A stretch of 64,000 nucleotides of DNA from Cryptomeria japonica. Its lineage: Eukaryota; Streptophyta; Pinopsida; Cupressales; Cupressaceae. Position 1 is the stretch's first letter. Each line of letters begins with the position of its first letter. Shown here one piece after another: positions 58,130 through 64,000 of the stretch. Both the position numbers and the translations under genes were made by a program. The notes below the pieces were generated by a model. That model searched no databases. It was not told the origin of the DNA and worked only from the letters and a program-made list of their open reading frames with translations. The stretch spans positions 673,457,823 to 673,521,822 of the forward strand of contig NC_081412.1 of assembly GCF_030272615.1 (NCBI RefSeq), written 5' to 3'.

Positions 58130-59060
58130 AAAAAGATGACTCACACTTCTCTGACTAAACCAAATTATTGCCTTTCCTCTAAAGAGAAGTAATTAGGTGA
58201 CCTATCTGAGAAAAACCCTAAACAAAGTGACAGTAATATCCGAGCAAACCCATAAAAATTTGAACTTTTGAAACATTGGTTGGCACTGGCTAATCCACTA
58301 TGGCTTGGATCTTTGAAGGATCCATAGATACACCCTTTCCTAAAACCACATGACCAAGATAGTTCACCTCTGACTGGAAGAAATCACACTTTGCCAAATT
58401 GGCAAAAAGTTGATTCTCCCTCAAGCACTACAATACCTATCGTGACCCTCATGCTCTTCCATATATCTAGAATAAATCAATTTGTCATCCAAGAACACAA
58501 GGACAAAATTATCAAGGTAGGTACAGAAAACCACATTCATGAGGCTCATGAAAATTGAAGGTGCATTTGTCAACCCAAATGGCACCACTGTGAACTCATA
58601 GTGACCATAGAGAGTATGAAATGCCATTTTATTAATGTCTACATCATGAATGTGCAACTGATGATACCCATATTTCAGATCAATCTTAGAGAACATCTTG
58701 GCTCCCTTCACCTAATCGAAAAGATCATCTATACAAGGCAATGGATATTGATTATGGATGGTTACCTTATTTAGCTTTCGGTAATCAATGCATAACTGAA
58801 GAGAACCATCCTTCTTCTTAATGAAGATAAAAGGCACAACCCAAGGAGAAACACTAGGATGAATGAACCCCTTGGCCAATGATTCCTCCATTTGCAACTT
58901 CAACTCACTAAACTCCTGAGTAGTCATTTGATATGGAGCTCTTGAAATAGGTTCTGCACTAGGAACCAAGTCAATGTGAAAGTCTATGTCTTGCTTTGGA
59001 GGCATACCAAGAATATTCAATGGAAACACATCAACATACTCTCGAAGAATAGGGTGACCA
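58130..59060 (-). pseudogene. Reverse transcriptase of chromovirus
   Basis: Open pieces 59029-58712 and 58711-58421 on the - strand share a frame, separated by one TAG. They show [71 protein letters not shown] and [15 protein letters not shown]. The catalytic box reads FLDD ([12 protein letters not shown]), with the two Asp kept. After 58421 the frame shifts and the thumb region is degraded. Confidence 0.88.
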
Positions 59061-59179
59061 TTGAGATAAATTTATCGACTCTCTCCATCATCCATATCCT
59101 CAAGAGAAACAACAAAAATCTGACATCCTTGATGCATACATCACTTAAGTTGCATAACGGAAATCATATGTAAGGCTAT

Positions 59180-59660
59180 TGATCTCTAAACTCCAACGAT
59201 CTCTGCTTTCCTACCATGGTCATCTAAACACTCTACATCCTTCTAACGACAATCTACACAAGCATTGTGAGATGATAGCCAATCCATCCCCAACACTACT
59301 CCATAGCATCCCAAAGGAATGACTCAAAGGTCAATAGAAGTCACATAGGGTCCTAGGTCCAACTCACAACTAGGAACAAAGGAATCTACAAACATGCACA
59401 TCTTGGTAGAAAACTCTACTTGTCACCTATCCACCTGCTTAGCAGACATGAGCCCACACCGCTCCACAATGGATGAAGAAATCAAAGAATCTGAAGGACA
59501 AAAGTCAAAAAACATAGAGATGGGAATACCACACAACACACCTACAGCCTCAATAATTGTACCCTGATGCTTAGCCTGACTATCATCAACCACTAAAAAC
59601 ACTCTGTCAGATCTACCTGCATCCCCTACTATCAGCTCTGATGTTGTTGGCCTCTAACTC
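59180..59660 (-). pseudogene. Aspartic protease of chromovirus
   Basis: On the - strand ISMFFDFCPSDSLISSSIVE (about 59455-59520) corresponds to the FDSGASHSFIS motif of gypsy proteases. The Asp is kept, but Ser and Gly of the D-S-G site read Phe and Cys. GCYGVVLGMDWLSSHNACVD (about 59255-59310) is the usual GMDWL segment. Stops are present. Confidence 0.75.
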
Positions 59661-60908
59661 CCCATCTGGTGAGAATTCTGAGCGAACTGAGCGAGTATGT
59701 AACCAAAATGTCCACAAGAGAAAAAAACTCCCCTACTTGGTCCTCTACCTCCAGTCGGCCCAGTGGACTGCTGGAAGCTTCCCTTGCTAGGGGCCTAAGA
59801 TGCACACTGAGAGGATTTCCCTAGAAGACTCTGTCTGCTCCTTTGCCAGGTCTTGTTCCTCCTATGCTTAGAGTTGCCACCTTGCTGGCCCTAGAACTAT
59901 TTCGGTCTCGGCGGTTGCTGCTGCTGCTATCCACCCTTAGTGGGTGCCTGAGGACTCCTAAATGCCATAGCTAGCTAGGATTGGTTCTCATGAGCTTTGG
60001 GTCCATTGAAAGGAACACTCCCTATCTACACCCCCAATTGACCACCATGTGCACAGCTAAGGTTTTGCTCAACCAGCCTAGCTTTTGCCATGGCTACCTC
60101 AACTGACACTAGCTTAAACACTCTCACTCCTCCACTGATGCAGTCATTTAGACCCCTCAAGAAGTGTTGAACAAGCATTGCCTCATCATTACCAATCCTA
60201 AAATACTATTTAAGCTCATAGAACCTATGCTCAAACTGGTCTACTGACAAACCACACTGCCGCAAAGCTTAGAACTCCTCTGTCCGAGACTACCTCCACT
60301 GGGGTGAGAGAAATCATGCCCTAAATCTCTCCAGAAATACACACACCGATCTTCTCCTCCTCTAATCTCCACCAAATCAAAGCAAAACTATTAAGATACA
60401 TGATATCACATCTCGCCTTGGTGTTTCTACTATATGGGAACATGGTGAAATACCAATCCAAACTGATAAGCTAGGTCTCTTCCTCGAGACCGGTACCTTT
60501 GCCGTCAAAGAAGGGAGAATTGGTCCTCATCAAGTCCCTAATGTGACCCACGGGAGATGGGTCCTAGTCATCTGGGGCCTCCCTCCTTCTAGGTGACCTC
60601 TCTCTCTCTCTCTCTCTCCTCTGGAACCTGCTGATGCAACTTCCCAACTGAGCATGGATGGGCTTCTCACCCTCAGGCTTGGGGCCCAGCCTGGCTAGAA
60701 CCTCCTGAAACATCTGTCTCAGCTCTTCCCTTTCAGGAACTCTCTCTCTTGCATGTTGTTCATCCCGATGAATAGACTGCTCTTGATTCACACTCACATG
60801 AGTGGGTGGTGGGGAAGGACTATGGCGGTCTGAGCCTTGACCCCATCCCCCACCTTTGCATCTATTGTGGCCACCAATATGGCCAACTCTCTTAGCTTTC
60901 CTAGCCAT
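59661..60908 (-). pseudogene. gag of chromovirus
   Basis: The likely start is ATG 60908-60906 (MARKAKRVGHIGGHNR), about 130 bases after the primer site. The first 114 codons are open, with Arg/Glu-rich sequence including an R-E repeat. Then a TAG, DLMRTNSPFFDGKGT and a WYFTMFPYSRNTKARC segment typical of gypsy gag follow, then a broken stretch. A decayed zinc knuckle (FFSCGHFGY) lies near 59700-59730. Many stops. Confidence 0.78.
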
Positions 60909-61040
60909 GACCTAACACTGTGAAAGAGAAAATGGTTCAGATCTATAGCAAGGATAAAACAAGGGAAACACAAACATTAAGACCTACACAAAAGGTTAGG
61001 TTGAATGGGCTCACTACAATCCCAGAGTACCTAGTGTTGA

Positions 61041-61060
61041 AACCTGGCTCTGATACAAAA
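61041..61060 (-). other. Primer binding site of chromovirus
   Basis: On the - strand, after the LTR end comes TTTTGTATCAGAGCCAGGTT. The GTATCAGAGCCAGG part fits initiator Met-tRNA (expected start TGGTATCAGAGC), so one or two bases at its start have changed. Confidence 0.82.
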
Positions 61061-62815
61061 TGTAATGCCCCACCAATAACCCTAAAGGAAAACAATGCTA
61101 CAAGGCAACTAAAGGGTGAAATATTTTTTTTTTTAAAGATTAAGTGCATTAATTATTACATTGCATGTTTAATAACACAAGAAGAAGTCTAACAAATGAA
61201 ATCCTAAAGGGTTACCAATGAAGATTAATTTGTAACAAAAACAACATTATAATGTTAATCCAATTACCCATCTAATTAGGGAACTCCATTGCGATTAATT
61301 AAATCATAATCATGAACTGAATTTCACATTGAAAGATTTAAAGTGATACAATATATTTATTTTTAATGAAGTATTTACTCATAAGAATAAAGATAACTGA
61401 AATAACATCCATTCAACTAAATTAAGATAATAGTATTCAATAATTACATGGCTTCCAATAGTACAAAACAAATACATAAAGTTACAATGCCAAGGTTACA
61501 CAGTTTAGTGATACAATGACCACATGGGTCTCAGAGGTACACTAGTGAACATGAGTTGATACACAAATCATGAACCAAAGATACACTAGTGAAGCCAATC
61601 CTCACATGAAGGGATGAACCAGAATATTTGATGGGAAGTGGCACTACCACCCGACCATGTGATCCCAAATTGGAACCACCCCACTGTGCTAGGAGATAGC
61701 AGAAGACCTTCAAGCAAGCAAAACAAGACAAGTACAATAGAAAAACATGACTCCACTATACTCATGTGGCTCGACTCACAAAATACTAGTGATCCTAAAG
61801 AGAGAGTGTCATCGCATGGCTTATGATGGTTACCCTAGGTAGGCCTCCATAGGTCCCGACCCCCATCCTAGGTTATCTTGGTAACCTTTAATGTACCCTT
61901 GACTCTATCTAGGCATCATGCAGACCCTACCAACATTTCATGAAGACAAGGTGGTAGGTTTGCCATTACAGGCCTTCCCACTACACCTTGAGCCTATAAG
62001 AGCACTCAACCATGTGCAGGGTGCAATATCTTAATTAACATTATAACTACCCACCCCCTAATCAATTTTTAGATTATCACTTATTAATTGACTTTCAAGG
62101 GGTTATCCTTCCAACCACTTCGGGTGTGGCCCCCGCTTGAAAGCCACTCTCTCATAGGACACTAACAGGTACGGTCTCCCTATGAGAACCCTATGGTGAA
62201 ACTGATAGCCATATCTAATCCTGACAAAATACAGGTGAAGAATACACCAATCAATAACCCAGGATTAACCGTTGGAACATAACACACAATGGATCACATC
62301 AATAGGGTTACACAACTACACCTGACCAATAGGGTATAGCAACTATTACGACATGATGAAAACTCAAAACCAGAATTGCAACGTATATAAGCTTGACCAA
62401 AAATACCATTTACATTAAGGATCCTAATATAGAAAATATTCTTTTTTAAACAATCAAAAGCATTAAATACTTGCAATTATCGATATCTAAGAAATATAGA
62501 AAATACGACAATGTAGGTAAAAGAGATTCAGAGTCATCATTTATCCAATAAGGCTTAAATTAGCCACATTTAAGGAATTAAGAATACCCCCCAACATATA
62601 TTCATGATTAATTATAAATAAACCCAATTATATGCTTTCATGAAATAAAATAAATTCTGAATTAATTATATATATAATATTATAATATATGTATATGACT
62701 ATATATTCATCAAATATATACCATATAAATAGATCACATTAAAATATATATATTAAAATGTTAAGTTAATATTCACAATATACTCTAATTCTCAAAAATG
62801 AAATATCATAACTTG

Positions 62816-62817
<2 letters not shown>

Positions 62818-62901
<84 letters not shown>
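62818..62901. repeat. (TA)n microsatellite, about 42 units
   Basis: An 84-base pure TA run at the same place where the 3' LTR has about nine units. The small ORF across it (Ile-Tyr repeats) is not a gene. Confidence 0.97.
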
Positions 62902-62904
<3 letters not shown>

Positions 62905-62977
62905 GCATAAAAATAAAAATCCGAATCACAACTTACTGCAAGCATGCAAAAGGGAAAGGCGGATGCAATGTCTGCCT

Positions 62978-63014
62978 GGTAGCTTTGCTACCATATGGTA
63001 GCACTGCTACCGCC
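62978..63014. repeat. Contracted palindromic-word array in 5' LTR
   Basis: GTAGCTTTGCTACCATATGG and following bases form about two units of the array at 54180-54365. Confidence 0.85.
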
Positions 63015-63882
63015 CCTAATCAATTTTTTTTAAAAAAATTTTAAATTAATTTTTTTTTTAAAATAAAGATTATTAAAATCTTAACTACAACACTATGAGA
63101 AAATAGAGTCTAATAAAATCATAACATTATTTTTTTTTAAACAGGAATAAAACTATAACCCCACAAAATAATTATTGGTAAAGAAATATACCAGAAAACT
63201 CCAATCTCTGAAACAAAACAGAGATTTGAAAAAACACCAAATCCCAAATAATTTCTTTCACAAAGCCAAATTGGCTGAAAACTAAAAAGATTGGCAATCC
63301 CCAATAGAATTTTTGGGCCAAAACAAGAATGGAGGAAGAGGAATTTTAACTCAAAATTCCTACAAATTTTGAAACTACCAGGAAGGAAATAATTAATTGG
63401 AAACATAAGAGGGAAATTTTGGCAAAATGTTTGCCAGCATAACTCCCCCAATTTCACAATTTAAAAACTACAACATATAGAAAATCAAATTCCACCCATA
63501 TACAAAAATGGAAGAATTGATTTTAAACCAAAAACATAACATGAAATAATCCACAAAAAGAGATTGGAGTTGCAGTTTTAATCAATAATGGGCTAAGATT
63601 CACATTAAATCTCATTACAACTATTTCAAAACAACTGCAATCATTTAACCAATTTTTAACACATCATACAGAAGAAGAGAAAGAAATATAATTTTTTTTA
63701 TAAACAAAACAAGGTAGAGGCTATCCAACCTGTGAAGCTTTCTAGGAAGCAATTTGTGGAAGAGATTCAATCCTGCAACCAGATTTCCAAACCAAATCCT
63801 TCTTCCAAGCAATCTCCAGATTTTGCCTTCTCCAAAAATATGCATCCTCTTCCTGTGAACTCACAGGAATAAATAGAAAAAT

Positions 63883-63910
63883 ATTTCAACCTAAAATTTT
63901 AGGTTGAAAT
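63883..63910. repeat. 28-base perfect palindrome in 5' LTR
   Basis: The same palindrome as at 55211-55238, arms ATTTCAACCTAAAA and reverse complement, single copy. A shorter inverted repeat, TTCCTGTGA-ac-TCACAGGAA, lies about 15 bases to its left at 63849-63868. Confidence 0.9.
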
Positions 63911-64000
63911 GTTTCATCATCCAATAACAATTTCAATAATAAAAAAAATAATTTTCTAATTTCCTTCAAAAAAGTAAATGTTAATTTCATTTTTTTTTAA

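Larger units (their letters stand above)
51883..64000 (-). mobile_element. Chromovirus (Tekay/Del-like Ty3/gypsy) with 4.45-kb LTRs, cut by window end
   Basis: On the - strand the 5' LTR (61061 to beyond 64000) is followed by a Met-tRNA primer site, gag, protease, RT, RNase H, integrase with a chromodomain-like tail, a PPT and the 3' LTR (51883-56334). The target site on the left is TGCTT (51878-51882); the right one is outside the window. The chromodomain and domain order place it among the chromoviruses. All coding is interrupted. Confidence 0.92.
61061..64000 (-). repeat. 5' LTR of chromovirus, partial
   Basis: The - strand end of the LTR is at 61061 (GGGGCATTACA). It matches the 3' LTR to the window end, where about 1.5 kb is missing. 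Inside are one unit of the 427-base segment, a long TA run, a contracted palindromic-word array and one palindrome unit. Confidence 0.92.

Noticed and set aside
62798-63001. 67-codon ORF of Ile-Tyr repeats
   Set aside because: It reads through the pure TA microsatellite.

Overview
The window looks like intergenic DNA from a very large plant genome. Conifer or another gymnosperm is my best guess, from long AT-rich LTRs, old decayed elements and deep nesting, but the species cannot be fixed from sequence alone. I see no intact host gene, tRNA, rRNA or CRISPR array. Almost every base can be assigned to LTR retrotransposons nested in one another, and nearly all coding is pseudogenic.

Layout. (1) 1-6353, + strand: the 3' part of a Tat/Ogre-like Ty3/gypsy element: integrase C-terminus, an antisense plant-mobile-domain (PMD) gene, polypurine tract (PPT) and 3' LTR. 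It sits inside (2) a Ty1/copia Sirevirus-like element whose 3' part is 6354-8807. That copy follows the gag region of (3) an old chromovirus (Tekay/Del-like) remnant, 8808-9591, whose 3' LTR starts at 9592. This LTR is split by two later insertions: (4) a large Tat/Ogre-like element on the - strand, 9782-32739, with two LTRs and a perfect 5-bp target duplication (CCTAG); and (5) a complete Sirevirus-like copia on the + strand, 35047-41723, with target duplication GTGCA. Element 4 is itself split in its RNase H by a 4.4-kb solo chromovirus LTR, 18507-22948. (6) 44872-~50400 is a 5'-truncated Sirevirus-like copia on the - strand. It meets head to head (7) a 5'-truncated copia of another lineage on the + strand, ~50400-51882. 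(8) 51883 to the window end is a chromovirus on the - strand with 4.45-kb LTRs; its 5' LTR runs out of the window.

How the parts work together. Each autonomous family carries the usual set: gag (particle), protease, reverse transcriptase, RNase H, integrase, with primer site and PPT next to the LTRs. The Tat/Ogre-like family adds a second RNase H, an extra ORF whose stop abuts the gag start, and, between integrase and 3' LTR on the opposite strand, a gene for a PMD protein. Both Tat copies carry this antisense gene at the same place with the same domain order (PMD, acidic and Gly-rich linker, Gln/coiled-coil-like tail), a matching 3' splice acceptor at the first homologous codon, and an array of short TAGYGC-type motifs in the leader. 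The same motif reads in the sense direction of gag in the 5' leader. This antisense PMD cassette is the most interesting system in the window.
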